From NCBI RefSeq assembly GCF_949628265.1, contig NC_088787.1:6004501-6068500 (forward strand): 64,000 nucleotides of DNA, in the 5' to 3' direction. Positions within the stretch are counted from its first letter, which is position 1. Each line of letters begins with the position of its first letter. The notes under the pieces are model-generated. The model was given only the letters and a program-made list of their open reading frames with translations. It searched no databases and was not told where the DNA came from. A program made the translations under genes and the position numbers. This DNA is from Cloeon dipterum. Taxonomy: Eukaryota; Arthropoda; Insecta; Ephemeroptera; Baetidae. This document shows, in pieces, positions 1-12,651 of the stretch.

Positions 1-537
1 TCGTTTATTTTGTTTTGAGATCCAGATAAACCACAAATTAATTTTGGATTTTTTAATAATTTTAAAAGACTGCCTGTATTTGTGATAGTTATTTATAATT
101 TATCCTTAGAGGAGGATTTTGAACTTTTGCCGAAATATTCGTTGTTTTCTGTTTCTTCCTCAACAAAGCCTTAAAAAAGCCTAGACCTCGGCATAGCAAA
201 AACCAGGATTTAACCGATTTTTGTATATATAAGTCACGATCTCATCCGGAAACATTCTAATTGTTCGAGATAGACGAAATTTTCAAATTTTTAACATTAA
301 TTTGTGCATTGTCAATGAAAAGTTATTGTCTTTATTAACAGTCAAGATTAAAAGCCCTAGAGAAATTAAAATATTTTCATGCAACAGCTGAATACTTTCC
401 TGATATCGTAGAATATATGTATTAAAAATTATAAATAGATCAAATTTAATTGCAAATATCAAAATAATTAAATTAAAATTACTCCAGATAAAAAAATAAA
501 TTTTGCAGTTGATTTGCCATTGCAAAAATCCGTCATT

Positions 538-745
538 TAGTCGATTCTTTAAGTCAAAATTAGTCAGTTCCTACTGAAAAATAAAATCTTTCTGAGATAA
601 AAAGGTGAAATTTTCTGTTTTTGGTGCACTTAAAAATTATTGCATTGCGCGAAAAGTAAAAAGTCTTGAGTTTTTAAAAATTATTCCCATCTCCTGGGCT
701 TTGTTTTGTAAATTTTTGTTTAGTAAAAATCCCGAACTGTGAATA
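538..745 (+). repeat. dispersed repeat, copy 1 of a direct pair
   Basis: Shares an ordered series of blocks with 2819-2990: TAGTCGATT, ATTAGTCAGTT, GATAAAAA, AAAAATTATTGCAT, TATTCCCAT and a GAACTG-AATAA tail. Spacing is conserved with small indels. It is probably an old non-coding transposon fragment. No terminal inverted repeat is evident. Confidence 0.55.
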
Positions 746-2818
746 AAATAACTCTTTGTAATGGTTTTAAATGATAAAATAGCTGGTGTTTGAAGCACAA
801 TTTGTGCACATTGCCTACCAAATGGTTTTTTTGAAGAGCTTTGACTTTTTAAACACAAGATCGATATATAACATAATTTTTTCAGCTCATTTCTTTCAGG
901 AAAAATTAAAAAAATTAATCCATTGCAATGAATTTGATAAATTGATATTCCTTTTGAGCTAAAATACTGATTATTTATCGTTTTTAAATTTTCAGAATTT
1001 TTCTTTCTAGCAGGAAAAAGATTTTTAAGCAAATTGGAGGACACGCGGACTCGTTTGTCGTTCAAATATCTTAATCTGTTGATTTTTCTACAATTTGCTT
1101 TTATTTTAGATGAACTAAAAAATTATTAAAAACTTTTAAAAATAAAAAAAATTAAATTAGACCCCCAAAAATCCTTCTGTTCCTCACGGGAAGTCAAAAC
1201 ATGTCGAAGAGTGTGCGATTTTAACATTTATGACGCTTAGAACTCAAGATTTGGCGATGAAAATATTTGCAAAAATCGAAAACCGTGTTTTTTTTAATTT
1301 CTAGTTAGAATTTTTATACAAAAAAGCGAATGAGACAGTTGAATTTAACAAATTTTACCAAGAACTAGCATTTTAACAATAACACGTAGATGAGTTTATT
1401 TAGAAAATTCCCAAAATTGTCCCGTAAAACCAGAGTACGAATTTTAACAAATTTTTATTTGCGTTTATTAGCCAAAAAAAAATTATCGTTCACATCTGAT
1501 TGAAGCCTGGCAGAGAGAATTTCAGCCGTCTGACAGCTTAGATTGCGTGATCGTCTTTTAATAAACGTCCAAAGTAGAATTCGACAGTCATTAAAAGTGG
1601 CAAAAACGTCCAGTTAGCAGCAATCCTCGCAATATAATTATTTTAAATTTAGTTCGAAAGCCGTCCGTAACGCAGCCAAGGCTAGAGGTCATATTTATTT
1701 TCAGCTCTCTGACTGTGAGCAGCAGTGAAATCGTGATTAGCGGCGACTTGCAGCGGCATGACGTCACCGCCGAATGCGAATCCGCGGCCGAACCAATTGA
1801 AGCGAACAGCGTCCACGCACAAACTTCCGGTCTAGCCCCAACATGGAGCTGTTATTCTCTGTTTCGCTTCGAATTTTGGTCATGGAATTTTATCTTTAAA
1901 TAAATTTTAAAAGGGACGAGTTGTTGAGGTTTAAAGGCGCACGCCCCGGCGCCGCTCGGCTTTAGGGCACCAGGCGCCGGCGCCAACCCTGCGCCTTCAA
2001 AACAACAATAAAAGCGAGGCTACATGTGCTCGTCGCACGTGCCCAATAATCGAATTGAATTGCTCACGAAAACAGCAGATAAAGAAAGTAATGAAGTCGT
2101 TATTTAATCTCGCCGATGAAACGACGAGAAATGGGCGTGGCGTATCGCGGATCACGTCACTTTTGCCACTCAATAAATCGCTACGCCCTTTCTCCAAAGC
2201 CAGAATTATATTTATTAATTTAATCCAAATTTAGTGTTTATTAAATAAATCTCAGCTGTAGGTTTAGAAATTTAAATTATATTCACAACATTCCACTCGC
2301 TGCGGTCTGGTGCTCTTGTTTGGTTTCGCTCGGGAATGCGGATTATTAAGTTAAAACGCGGCGTTTCCGGCCAGCTTTGTTTTGTCTCGGTGAAGAAGTT
2401 CCTCCAACCGTCTGCCAGGAGTTTAGGCAGCGGAAGGCGAGGAAAGCGGTGCTAAATATAGCCGAAAACTCGTCTTCTCGAACCCCCTGGGTGTGGCAGA
2501 TAACGCCGGGCCCGTTTTGAGTGAAAATGAGCGGAAAGTCAGTGCGAAACGCGGCTCACCTGTTACAGCGTGTTCTTATTGAAAGGTTGCCTTCCTCCTG
2601 GTCCCGCTTTTTCAGCTGCTTCACTGGAAAACTGGGATAATAGCTCCGCAAACAACTCGCACAATCTCTATTAATTGCGGGTGACGTCAAATCTGAGCTA
2701 TGTGTTGGTTCTCCGTCCGTTCATGACGCGGCGCTGCCAACCTGACGGTACTGAAACCCCTGCTGCCAACGTGATTTAATTAATTGGATTATTCGCGTTA
2801 ATTAACAAAAAATAATCT

Positions 2819-2990
2819 CTTAGTCGATTTTTCGAGCCAAATTAGTCAGTTTTTCCTACCGAAACTTCTTTTCGGGATAAAAAATGTGAAATTTGCGGTT
2901 TTAAAAATTATTGCATGGCGAAAAATTAAATATTATTCCCATTTGATTTCGCAAATTATTTTTTTTTAAATAATCGAACTGAATAAGGAT
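2819..2990 (+). repeat. dispersed repeat, copy 2 of a direct pair
   Basis: Same orientation as the copy at 538-745 and matching it block by block. Non-coding; element class unknown. Confidence 0.55.
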
Positions 2991-4199
2991 TGAGAACTTT
3001 TTAATTAATTATAGTTAGCACTTTAATCTTGCTCTTGCGATAATTTTGACAATAAATGGGAAAATTAAGCTTTTAATTTTGAACCTTTCAGAATTTGATA
3101 TATTTGTTCTTTCTTTTATTTATTGCTGGCCGTGAGCGTGAGAGAGGAGAATGCCTTTTTTCAACTGGTATTGATAATGTAAATTTAATAAAACTGTAAA
3201 TTTAATGATAAATTTAAAAAAGTGGAAATTGGCAATTTTTTATTTATTTTTTGTTTTTCATTATTTATTATAATTCAATTTTCCTTCATATACTAGCTGT
3301 CTTTGCAATGCTTATAAATTAAAACAGTATTATTTTAACTTCGAGTTTTAAAATTATTGCAAAAAAATTCAAATTTAAACAACGCAGTTGCAACCGAATT
3401 TTTTAAACTAATTCAATCAGAACAATTCTCTCACTTTACATCTCATGTTTTTTTTTTTAATTTCATTCTAATTGAACACCGCTATAACCCACGCAGTTTC
3501 TTTTTAGTCAAATCTATGAAAATTGAAAAGCACTTAAAAATCTTAATTTTTATAGGCCAGGCCTTCACTTTATTTCGATTAGAATTACATTTTGTAAAAA
3601 AGCGCAGAGTGTACTATTTTACAATGAGTTAATATTGATTCGATTATCTCAAAAATCTGATTTTTTCCATTTTTCAGGACTATTAAATTTCCATCTAGCT
3701 ATATTTATTTTAGCACATATAACCTTATGGAAATAGAGAAATCCCTGTTTAAGCCTTCAACAAAAAACCTCAATAACTATATAGTTTTGCACCGAACATA
3801 AAATTAAATTTTATCTCAAAACTGTTAAATAATATAAAAATTCTTTAAATCCTTGAAAAAAATAATAATAATAAAATATTTAAATATCATTAAATTAATT
3901 TTTAACTCTAGATGACCTTTAAATTAAAAAGAATGTTAACTGATAAAAATAAAGAGCGCCTGCACAATTTTAAAGTTTGCAACGCGCATGACAAAAAATT
4001 GAGGCAGGTTGCATACCTCTCTTGCTTCTAGTTACACAAATAAATCAACTCAATTGACAACAAACTTAAAGAAAAATAAAAAAAAATATCTGTAGATTTC
4101 AGCAATTTCAAACTAAAAATTTAATTTTAAAAAAAGGGAATGAAAGAGGAACAAAAAACCAGAATTTTCATGTTTCTAATAGCCTAGTGCTTTCAACAA

Positions 4200-4205
4200 T
4201 TTATT
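4200..4205 (-). terminator. polyadenylation signal AATAAA of the left carboxypeptidase
   Basis: AATAAA on the minus strand about 20 bases beyond the stop codon at 4224-4226. This is a usual position for a compact arthropod 3' UTR. Confidence 0.5.
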
Positions 4206-4223
4206 TATGGAAGTTATCAGCAG

Positions 4224-6066
4224 TTAGTTAGCAAGAACGTATTCAACAAGAGCCAAAATTCCGGGCCAGACCTCGTCGACTGTTGGCTGGATTTGGGAGG
4301 CTGGAGGGTCGAAGCCTCCGGATCCGCCGGCGCTCAGCTCGAACGTGTAGGCGAACTCGACGGCGCCTCTGCCGTACGCAAAGTCGTCACTCGCGCCGTA
4401 CGTGAAGTCTTTACATTTGACGAAAATTCAATTTCAGCTTATTATTTCTTTGGATTTGGTTTTTAATTTCTTACAAAGGCCAGAGGCAGAGTTCTCGACG
4501 GTGTAAGCGGTGCCGGCGACGGCGGCGATCGCGTCCGCCGACGCGGTTCCAGCGGCAATCTGGCCCACGGAGATAAATTATTTATTTTTAAAATTTGATT
4601 TTAATTTTGTTACCAGTTGATCCACATTGGGGACGGGCTCAACAGTGTGTCCGTAAGGGTACAAGATCATCTGTAGTGGAATTTGATTTAAATTTAAATT
4701 AAAAATAATTTTAAGAAAAAATTAACCTCTCCGTAGCTGTGGACGGCGACGTAGAGCACGAGGTTGTCGGCAATGTCCAGGATCAGGTTGCCGATGCCCT
4801 TGACCTCAGGTTCGGAAAAGGCGCCGGTGCCAGGGTAAACCTCAGAGCAGTAGTCGGTAGGGTTGCCAGCTGACAAAAAAATTAATTAAAATTGTTTTAA
4901 TTTTTATGGCGAACTGACCATCCCAAAGGAAGTCGAAGTTTCGGTTCGGGTCGGTGCCAGGGCAGTTGGCGTCAGGGTTAGGACTGCGGGTCTTCCTCCA
5001 GAATCGATCCTAGTAAAATAAAATTTTTCTTGAATTTCAATTAATAATTTTTACATTTTTAGACTGTCAGTTTACATAGAAATTGATCTTTTTTTTAAAA
5101 AAGAACGAGATAAGTTTTCTACCTGAATTTTAATCAGAAATTAATTTATGTTAATCGAGTATGGAAAACAAACTATGATAACATATTGCATTTATTTAAT
5201 AGTGAGAATGAGAGCCAATTTAAATTAAAATATTAAATTAATTAAATTTAAATTTTATTTAAATTTTTTTAGAAAACTCACATCAGTGAAGGAGTAGTCA
5301 TATCCGTCAGGGTTGGCGACGGGCAGGATGTACCAGTCGGCCAGGTCCCTGAGGGCAGGGTTGGCGACGACCTCGTCGATGATCCTCAGGCAGACGGGCG
5401 TCGAGAGCCACTCGCGGGCGTGGATGGCGCAGTCGAACCACACGGCCTTCTGTCCGGGCTGGCCGTTCGAGATCTTGATGCCGTGCATGCCCTGTCCCAG
5501 GGTGGTGTTGGCCAGGTCCAGATGGTGGGTGATGTCGTAGTAGGTGTCCATGACTTCGTGGATGAACATGTGCACCTCCATGTAGTCCAGGAAGCGGTCG
5601 TACGCCGCCGCACGCGGACTTCCAGGATGGGCCTTCTTCAGGGCTTCTCGTTCTGCGTGCTGTTTTTCCACAACCCTGAAAATTTTACACAATAATTACA
5701 GGTTGAATCGCATTTTCTGGTCTAATTTCACGCACGGTCCGAGGTCTGCGACCAAGACCTCGTGGGCAACGCGCATCCTGTTGAAGGCCGCGACCACGAC
5801 GGGCGCCTCCTCAGGGGACACCATCACGGTGGCCGGCCTTCCGACGCCGGGGGTGCCCCAGAAGTCGAAGCGCTGGCTCATCCTGTTGATGTAGGGCATG
5901 GCGGCCGCGGTCAGGGGCGCCGTCTTCAGCACCTGGTACCTGAAAAAATATTAAATTACTCGTCAGGTGAAAATTCCATTAGTTTTTCTCACCCTGAGTA
6001 GCTCTTGTAGGCCAGGGCAGAGCCCAGGACCAGGAAAAGGAGGGCAGCACAGCTCAAAAGCTTCAT
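4224..6066 (-). CDS. zinc carboxypeptidase precursor (M14A), left copy, 8 exons
   Basis: Coding exons, all minus strand: 6066-5993, 5939-5736, 5675-5282, 5009-4919, 4869-4727, 4670-4614, 4559-4475, 4408-4224. All joins are GT-AG and keep frame, giving 410 residues. Residues 1-19 form a hydrophobic signal peptide. An activation peptide follows (DFWG and MVSPEE typical), then the catalytic domain. Visible zinc ligands are His and Glu of AIHAREW and His of [13 protein letters not shown] gives the Asn/Arg substrate clamp, YPYG Tyr198, the Tyr at the exon 7/8 junction Tyr248, and FTFEL-like YTFEL the catalytic Glu270. Asp in GASDDFAYG aligns with residue 255, suggesting carboxypeptidase B-type preference for Lys/Arg, although insect enzymes often break this rule. 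It is probably a secreted digestive enzyme. It is almost identical to the divergent copy at 9407-11507 except in the first half of exon 3. The start is fixed by the signal peptide and a TATA box just upstream. Confidence 0.93.
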
Positions 6067-6105
6067 TTCGGTTGCTGGTGTAGAGAAATGGTCCGGAGCA
6101 CGTTG

Positions 6106-6113
6106 CTTTTATA
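6106..6113 (-). promoter_or_regulatory. TATA box of the left carboxypeptidase
   Basis: TATAAAAG on the minus strand, 40 bases upstream of the ATG at 6066. This implies a very short 5' leader, common for highly expressed digestive enzymes. Confidence 0.6.
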
Positions 6114-9100
6114 CTTGTTCCTCGCTGTGATTAATTAAGTGTGAGAATCAAGATATTTCCCACTTCGATCGAGAAGATAAATAAAAATAGGCAGCGTGTT
6201 TAGGAACTGTGCACATTTTTCCTGGGTAAAAATTTTGGTAATTTATTTAAATTTGTCTTTTTTGGTTATGTTTAATTTTTAATACGGCGGGAAAATGTGA
6301 AAATACAATTCATTTAATTGAATATTTTTAAATGTGAATGTGAAAAAGTAAAATCTACAAATTTTTAAAAGCCTCTGGAATTAATTTAATTTAATATTTG
6401 TTTAATTTTCGATCTTTCTTATGCTGAATTAACTCGTGCATTTTATTTTATATAAATGAAAACTACCAACAGCGGAGTCTCAAGTCTCAACCTCGAAAAA
6501 TTATAATTTACTAGATTACACGGGCAAGGCAAATTTGATCAAAAAACGAAATATTTTTTAAAATTCCTTCTAAAAATAAAATTCCCAGCCACGCAATTCT
6601 AATTATAATATATATTAATTTAACTATTCTTTTAAAAAATCCCAAGTTTAGTGCCGTGTGCAGCAGGCACGGACAATTTCAGCTATAATTAAATAATCTA
6701 TTCAGATTAATCAATACAAATTGGCGAGCAAATCACAGTCCGTGTCTTAATTTTTGCACCCGGCTTTTTGATGAAAAGCCGTGTGCAAAAATTAGAGATA
6801 GTGTCTGTCGAGACAACTTTGTAGTTTTTGGAGCAGGTCCAGTCGCAGTTGTAATCTTGAGAGGCTATTTTTCTCCTGTTATCTTTTGTCCTCTCGCGCT
6901 TGTTGCTTGGGCGAAATTTTTGCGGGCACGTAAGCAAGATCATCGGTCGATTTAAATATGAATAAAAATTGGCTGTTAAATCGCAAAATCAGCGTTTTGG
7001 ACCTTAAATATAAAAAAAAAATTCATGCTGCACGAAGTGTTATTTCAACGGTCCGCTCCTTTAGTTTAAATTTTAAAACAATTTTAATCCCGAGAAACGC
7101 AATATTTTATTATTTCTTTGCTTTCAATTAGTATTTCATGCAGTTTGTACTTTTCCACGTGTAATCTTCAATTTGAATCAGAACCCTTTTGTTAGTTTTA
7201 AATTGAATTTGATTAATGAATCATTTTCTAGATGGCAAATTTAAATGCATTTTAGTAAAAAGTTGTATCTTAATTAAAATTATTAAAAAGGCTATATATT
7301 CATAAAAATAGCAAGTAAATATCTAAATTATATATAAGTTTAAAAAATATTAATATTTATATTAAAATAATTAATGTTAAATTTTTTTAACTAAATAAAA
7401 GATTCTCACATTTTTTTCATTGGTTAATTTACTATTTTTAGACCACTTTTGTTTTTAAATGTATTTTTTTTGTCGTAAAATCTATAAATTCAGCTAATAG
7501 CGATCCCCAGTCCGCCAGCTTAGTTTTAGAAAAATGAATATGAACAATTTACGGCCCAAAGTGAACCCTAAATTGATATTTCTTGTAGTAAAATATTTAA
7601 AGATTGAATAAAAGATAATTATCAAATGATCATTAATTTTATTTGTTTTATTTTCCAAAAAACACGCTGGGGCAGTTAAATCCCTGCTGATCTCAGCAAG
7701 ACTGCTAAGAATTTCAAGGATGTCAGACCAGACGCGTTCCTTTCGATAGTTAAGATCTATTTGTAGGATAATTTTTTATATTTCTCCCGTTCATTTAGCA
7801 GAAACGTTTGAGATCAAAATGTATATTTTACAGATGCTTATTTTACACAAAATCAAAACTTTGTGGAACAAAGACCGGTTTTTGAATTTGAGTTTTTCTC
7901 AAAATATAAAAATTAGAAAAACGTTCTTTTTTTTCATAAGCTCACGTAATTTATTAAGTACGTTTTTAACCTTATCCTCTCTTCATGCGACGCAACTGCT
8001 CCCCCCTCTACAAAAATCTAGCAGCTAAAAAGAACTCTTCCATTTTTTTAACTTACTTTTATTGCTTGCAAATTATTTGTGAGCTCTCCGATGTTTAATC
8101 TCGCTTACCTAAAATGAATTTAAACTGCACAAAATAACATTTTTTCCCAAAAATATGAAATCTAGCTCTAATTTAAAAAAAAGTTTGATACGAAGTTATT
8201 TTCTGCTAAGCCATTATATATTTTAGGAAGGGGTGTCAGTTATTTTTATTTATCATTTTGCGTGAGGTGAATTAAGGCCGGTCTTTTTTCTTGGCCTTTT
8301 CTTTCTTTGTCCTAAATAAATTATTTTAACCTCTATGCAATTATTTTCATTATAAGAAATTTTAAGTAAATTTAGAAAATAAAAATATTTTATTTCTACT
8401 GCTTTTAAAATTGACCTAAAATGATTATAATAAAATTAAACAGGTTTAACCCACCAAAATGCATACGTGTGAAATAAAAAAAGCTTTTTAGAACAATCTT
8501 TCATCGCCTTAGCAACAAGACGCACGTAGCGATAAGGAGGAGAGATCTCATATCAGTCTCGTCTCATCAAGACAAGATTAAAACTCCGACTGTCACGGCC
8601 TCGAAGATGCGACAATTTTTATATGCATTGCACACGACACGCAAGTTAAAAAACTGAAAACTACGTGCAAAATGTTAGAAACGGACTGATTCATCTCAAG
8701 CGATTTGTATTGAGCAAAAATTGAGCTAAACCTGTCGATCTGTCCGGGCCTGCTGCACACGGCACCCGAACCCTTGATTTCCGTGACAATAATAATAATA
8801 AACCCACGCCGCACGCCGTAAAAGCAAAACAACCGCCGGCATGTGTAGACATGAGCTTTACTTATTGCGAAGACATTTTTTGGCACGAAATTCTGCGAAG
8901 TGAGCGGCAGATGAACAGGAAAAAGGAACACTTCTGGCGCATCCAAGAGGTTAATTCAAATTATTTTTTATTTGAATAATCTAATTAAGGTACACAAACC
9001 TCCTAACTGTCTCAGGTCTCAGGGTGCCTTAAAACCAGGTGCCTTATAAAAGAATTGGCAGAAGAAGAATTGGCTTCAACGATTTTCAGTGTGGCAACGA

Positions 9101-9359
9101 TGCAAGAAAAACCACGTTTTTGCGGTATAAATATTTTAATATATTTAGTTCTCTAATTATTTTGTTAAAATTAATTAAAAATAAAAAGAAAAACCATTTT
9201 TAAAAATTTAATTGTAATTTCAAGCTTTAATTTTAATTTTTATGCAACCTTGAGAAATTTCACGACCTGTCAATGACAAATAACACGTCTCAAGCAGCCA
9301 GTTCATCATTTTTATCAATTTGCTGCTATTTTCGGGCCATTATCTTGATTCAGCAGAGG
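6114..9359. other. intergenic region between divergent carboxypeptidases
   Basis: About 3.2 kb of mostly AT-rich DNA between two head-to-head genes. No credible exon is seen. The GC-richer part at 8500-8960 has an open minus-strand frame of 117 codons with no recognisable similarity, which I do not call. Regulatory DNA for both genes probably lies here. Confidence 0.5.
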
Positions 9360-9367
9360 TTTAAAAG
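9360..9367 (+). promoter_or_regulatory. TATA-like box of the right carboxypeptidase
   Basis: TTTAAAAG, 40 bases before the ATG at 9407, the same spacing as the TATA box of the left copy. It has one substitution relative to TATAAAAG, so the two promoters may differ in strength. Confidence 0.5.
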
Positions 9368-9406
9368 CAGCAGGCTCAGGAGCCTCTCTCCAGGTTGAAA
9401 TCCGAA

Positions 9407-11507
9407 ATGAAGCTACTAAGCTCTGCTGTCGTCCTTTTCCTGGTCCTGGGCTCTGCCCTGGCCTACAAGAGCTACTCAGGGTGAGAAAAACTAGTGGAAT
9501 TTTTACCTGACGAGTAATATAATTTTTTGTCAGGTACCAGGTGCTGAAGACGGCGCCCCTGACCGCGGCCGCCATGCCCTACATCAACAGGATGAGCCAG
9601 CGCTTCGACTTCTGGGGCACCCCCGGCGTCGGAAGGCCGGCCACCGTGATGGTTTCCCCTGAGGAGGCGCCCGTCGTGGTCGCGGCCTTCAACAGGATGC
9701 GCGTTGCCCACGAGGTCTTGGTCGCAGACCTCGGACCGTGAGTGGAATTCAGTTTTTTAGACCAAATTTTCCTAATCTTCAGAATAATTATTATTAAAAT
9801 TATTATCTAGTTGAAATTAAATTTTTAAACCATGCAAATTTCTTACAGAATATTATTTTTGAAGATTTTAAATTAAAAAAGAATTAAAATTTCATTAAAA
9901 CATAGATGAGAAGAAACCACGAGAAAAATTCGCGGTTGTTTTTAGAAATTTTTCCTTTTCAAAGATAAACAATTTCCAATTCTGAACAAAATTTCCATTT
10001 AGAACACTCAACATAATTCCCAAACTGTAATTTTCAGACAAGTGGAAAATCAGCGTGCAGAGCGAGAGGCGCTGAAGGTTTCGTCGCCGAGCAAGCCGCG
10101 CACAGCCTCGTACGACCGCTTCATGGAATTCGTCGAAATCGACGCGCACATCCACGAAACGGCGGACGGCAACCCTGCCATCGCGTCCGTGCTGGACCTC
10201 GGCTTTTCCTACGGAGGACTCGAGTTCCACGGCTTGAAGCTGTCCAACGGCCAGCCCGGACAGAAGGCCGTGTGGTTCGACTGCGCCATCCACGCCCGCG
10301 AGTGGCTCTCGACGCCCGTCTGCCTGAGGATCATCGACGAGGTCCTCGCCGACCCTGCCCTCAGGGACTTGGCCGACTGGTACATCATGCCCGTCGCCAA
10401 CCCTGACGGATATGACTACTCCTTCACTGATGTAAGACTATTTATTTAATTATTTTAGCTTTTTTTGTAAAATTTAAATTTAATTATTTTGTATTTTTTT
10501 ATATTTCCTGCGGGATAGGATTGTCATAAATGTTTTTTTTAAATTTTAGTAGGGAAAACCTCATCCTGAAAATTATTTAATTGCTTTTTTATCTGATCTT
10601 CAGATCAAAAATAATTTTGAAATTATTAAACAGACAGTTTAATCCTGCATGAATTATATTTTTTAAATAATTAACATAAAAAAATATTAAAATAATTTTT
10701 TTACATATTTTTAAAGGATCGTTTCTGGAGAAAGACCCGGCGGCCAACCGCTGACGCCAACTGCCCTGGCACCGACCCGAACCGAAACTTCGACTTCCTG
10801 TGGGATGGTCAGTTTTTGGCATCAAAAATTAAAAACAATTTTAATTTAATTTCTTCTCAGCTGGCAACCCTACCGACTACTGCTCTGAGGTTTACCCTGG
10901 CACCGGCGCCTTTTCCGAACCTGAGGTCGCTGCCATGGGCAACTTCATCCTGGACATTGCCGACAACCTCGTGCTCTACGTCGCCGTCCACAGCTACGGA
11001 GAGGTTAATTTTTGTCTTAAAATTATTTTTAATTTAAATTTAAATCAAATTCCACTACAGATGATCTTGTACCCTTACGGACACACCGTTGAGCCCGTCC
11101 CCAATGTGGACCAACTGGTAACAAAATTAAAATTAAATTTTAAAAATAAATAATTAATCTCCGTGGGCCAGATTGCCGCTGGAACCGCGTCGGCGGACGC
11201 GATCGCCGCCGTGGCCGGCACCGCCTACACCGTCGAGAACTCTGCCTCTGGCCTTTGTAAGAAATTAAAAACCAAATCCAAAGAAATAACAGGCTGAAAT
11301 TGAATTTTCGTCAAATGTAAAGACTTCACGTACGGCGCGAGTGACGACTTTGCGTACGGCAGAGGCGCCGTCGAGTTCGCCTACACGTTCGAGCTGAGCG
11401 CCGGCGGATCCGGAGGCTTCGACCCTCCAGCCTCCCAAATCCAGCCAACAGTCGACGAGGTCTGGCCCGGAATGCTGGCTCTTGTTGAATACGTTCTTGC
11501 TAACTAA
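9407..11507 (+). CDS. zinc carboxypeptidase precursor (M14A), right copy, 8 exons
   Basis: Coding exons 9407-9480, 9534-9737, 10038-10431, 10717-10807, 10861-11003, 11061-11117, 11172-11256, 11323-11507; all GT-AG and in frame, 410 residues. Signal peptide about 1-19, activation peptide about 20-105, catalytic domain after that. Catalytic features: His178 and Glu181 (AIHAREW), Asn246/Arg247 (PNRNF), His298 (AVHSYGE), Tyr308 (YPYG), Tyr350, Asp357 at the position equivalent to 255, Glu373 (YTFEL). Cys240 and Cys262 match the conserved family disulfide. Asp357 suggests B-type (basic C-terminal residue) specificity. Exon lengths equal those of the left copy exactly. Exon 2 and the second half of exon 3 are virtually identical between copies, while about residues 94-163 differ strongly. 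Confidence 0.94.
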
Positions 11508-11513
11508 ATATTT

Positions 11514-11519
11514 AATAAA
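11514..11519 (+). terminator. polyadenylation signal AATAAA of the right carboxypeptidase
   Basis: AATAAA 7 bases after the stop codon. Short 3' UTR, as for the left copy. Confidence 0.5.
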
Positions 11520-11801
11520 AATATGAGAAGCAGTGTAATAGAAATATATTAAACTAGTTTTAATGACATACTCCTCTCGCTTTTTAAAAGATTGCCTATT
11601 TTTATATTTATTAATTTGCTTTGATCACTCACCTGAGTTCAAATTTTGGAAAGTAAAACAATAAAATAATATTGTGCGATCGTATTGCTGGATTATTTAA
11701 TTCACATTTTTTATGTCATTTTTTCTAAAAATTTGTTTATGCACAATTGAACAAACATTTTCTTAATTTATGTAATGGTCCTCGAAGGGCGAATCGCAGC
11801 T

Positions 11802-11867
11802 TTACGGCATCATTTTCATGTCATCAAATTGGCCGGAGATGAACTTGTCCAGCATGAAAGTGTAATG
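11802..11867 (-). pseudogene. relic of a TROVE/Ro60-like last exon
   Basis: On the minus strand this reads FMLDKFISGQFDD followed by MKMMP and a stop. The C-terminus of the TROVE gene at 21952-28584 reads FMLNKFISGAFDD, and that of the gene at 39021-43846 reads FVLNKFISDAF. Only about 20 codons are recognisable, with no upstream exon nearby, so this is a fragment of a third TROVE copy. It abuts the reptin relic that begins at 11890 on the opposite strand. Confidence 0.7.
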
Positions 11868-11889
11868 ACGCGAATCGGTGCTCTCCCGC

Positions 11890-12030
11890 GGTTTGGGCCT
11901 AGACGCATTCGACCTGAAGAACGTGTCCGAGGGCATTGTGGGCCAGCAGAAGGCGCGCAAGGCGGCCAGCGTCGTCCTGCTGGCGGGCAGCTCGGCACCG
12001 GCAAAACGGCCATCGCCGCATTCGCATCGC
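11890..12030 (+). pseudogene. reptin (RuvBL2-like) gene fragment, frameshifted
   Basis: Reads GLGLDAFDLKNVSEGIVGQ then QKARKAASVV, like the N-terminal region of reptin (GLGLDDALEP, VGQ, ARRAAGVV). After an internal deletion and frame change it continues as the Walker A segment GTGKTAIA. Reptin is an AAA+ helicase of INO80/TIP60-type complexes; this piece cannot encode one. Related pieces lie at 16272-16347 and 53652-53900. Confidence 0.75.
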
Positions 12031-12384
12031 TCCCTCGGCTCCGAGATTTAAAATCTTGAAATTTCCAAGACCGAGGCGCAAGGAATTAATTAATATATTT
12101 AATATGCTATCGTAAACTTCTCAGAGCGGGCGATTCTAATGAAAAAAAAATTTTTGATACAAAAAATGATTGGCTGCAGTTTTTCTTCCATTTTTATATG
12201 CTGCTCCCTTTCTCCCCAATTTAATTAAAATCCGATAGTTTTAAAATAGCCGAATTAAAAGAAAAAATACTATTACAAAAAGTAAGAAAAGAATAATCCA
12301 ATTCAATTTTATGTTTGACAGTGTAGGCAATAAAAGTAAAAAAATTCCCCAAATGAAAACTGTATTAATACATTTAATACACGT

Positions 12385-12463
12385 TTGCCGCCACCGCAAC
12401 CGTTAAATTACTCTCCCTGAAGAGTGCTGCCGCCCCCTGAGGGTGAAGCAGGGGTGAAGGGAT
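12385..12463 (+). promoter_or_regulatory. conserved upstream block of LRR gene A
   Basis: Contains TGCCGCCACC, CTCTCCCTGA, AGTGCTGCC and GGTGAAGGGA in the same order and spacing as blocks upstream of LRR genes B, C and D. It ends about 190 bases before the ATG of gene A. Complementary CTCCCT and AGGG-type ends could pair as a hairpin. It is a shared core promoter/5' leader or a repeat co-duplicated with the genes. Confidence 0.6.
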
Positions 12464-12651
12464 GATAAGAATACAACATTTAATCTCATTCCGCAGCTGC
12501 GTCGTCAAGAAGCAAGTATTTGAAAACGCATACTCTCGTGCATTGCGATCCTCTGCTTCAAAAATTTCCATAAATTTGGTCCAAATTCCGCGTGCTTTGC
12601 GGTTGTGGAAAATACCCCGTTTCAAACAGATTTCTAATCTACTCTGCTACA

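Larger units (their letters stand above)
1..4199. other. AT-rich intergenic stretch, no gene recognised
   Basis: Mostly AT-rich DNA with short chance reading frames and no recognisable protein. Two GC-richer patches, about 1660-2050 and 2290-2760, contain TGACGTCA-like sequences and could be promoter or enhancer DNA of a gene to the left, but nothing in them proves it. A diverged direct repeat pair (538-745 and 2819-2990) is listed separately. Confidence 0.5.

Noticed and set aside
637-1065. 142-codon open frame, minus strand
   Set aside because: Overlaps a dispersed repeat copy, biased AT-rich composition, no similarity.
1715-1903. 62-codon GC-rich open frame, plus strand
   Set aside because: Too short and unlike known proteins. 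The GC content fits a regulatory island as well as an exon.
8593-8946. 117-codon open frame, minus strand
   Set aside because: GC-richer patch but no domain, no splice partners and no paralogue at the mirrored position near the left carboxypeptidase.
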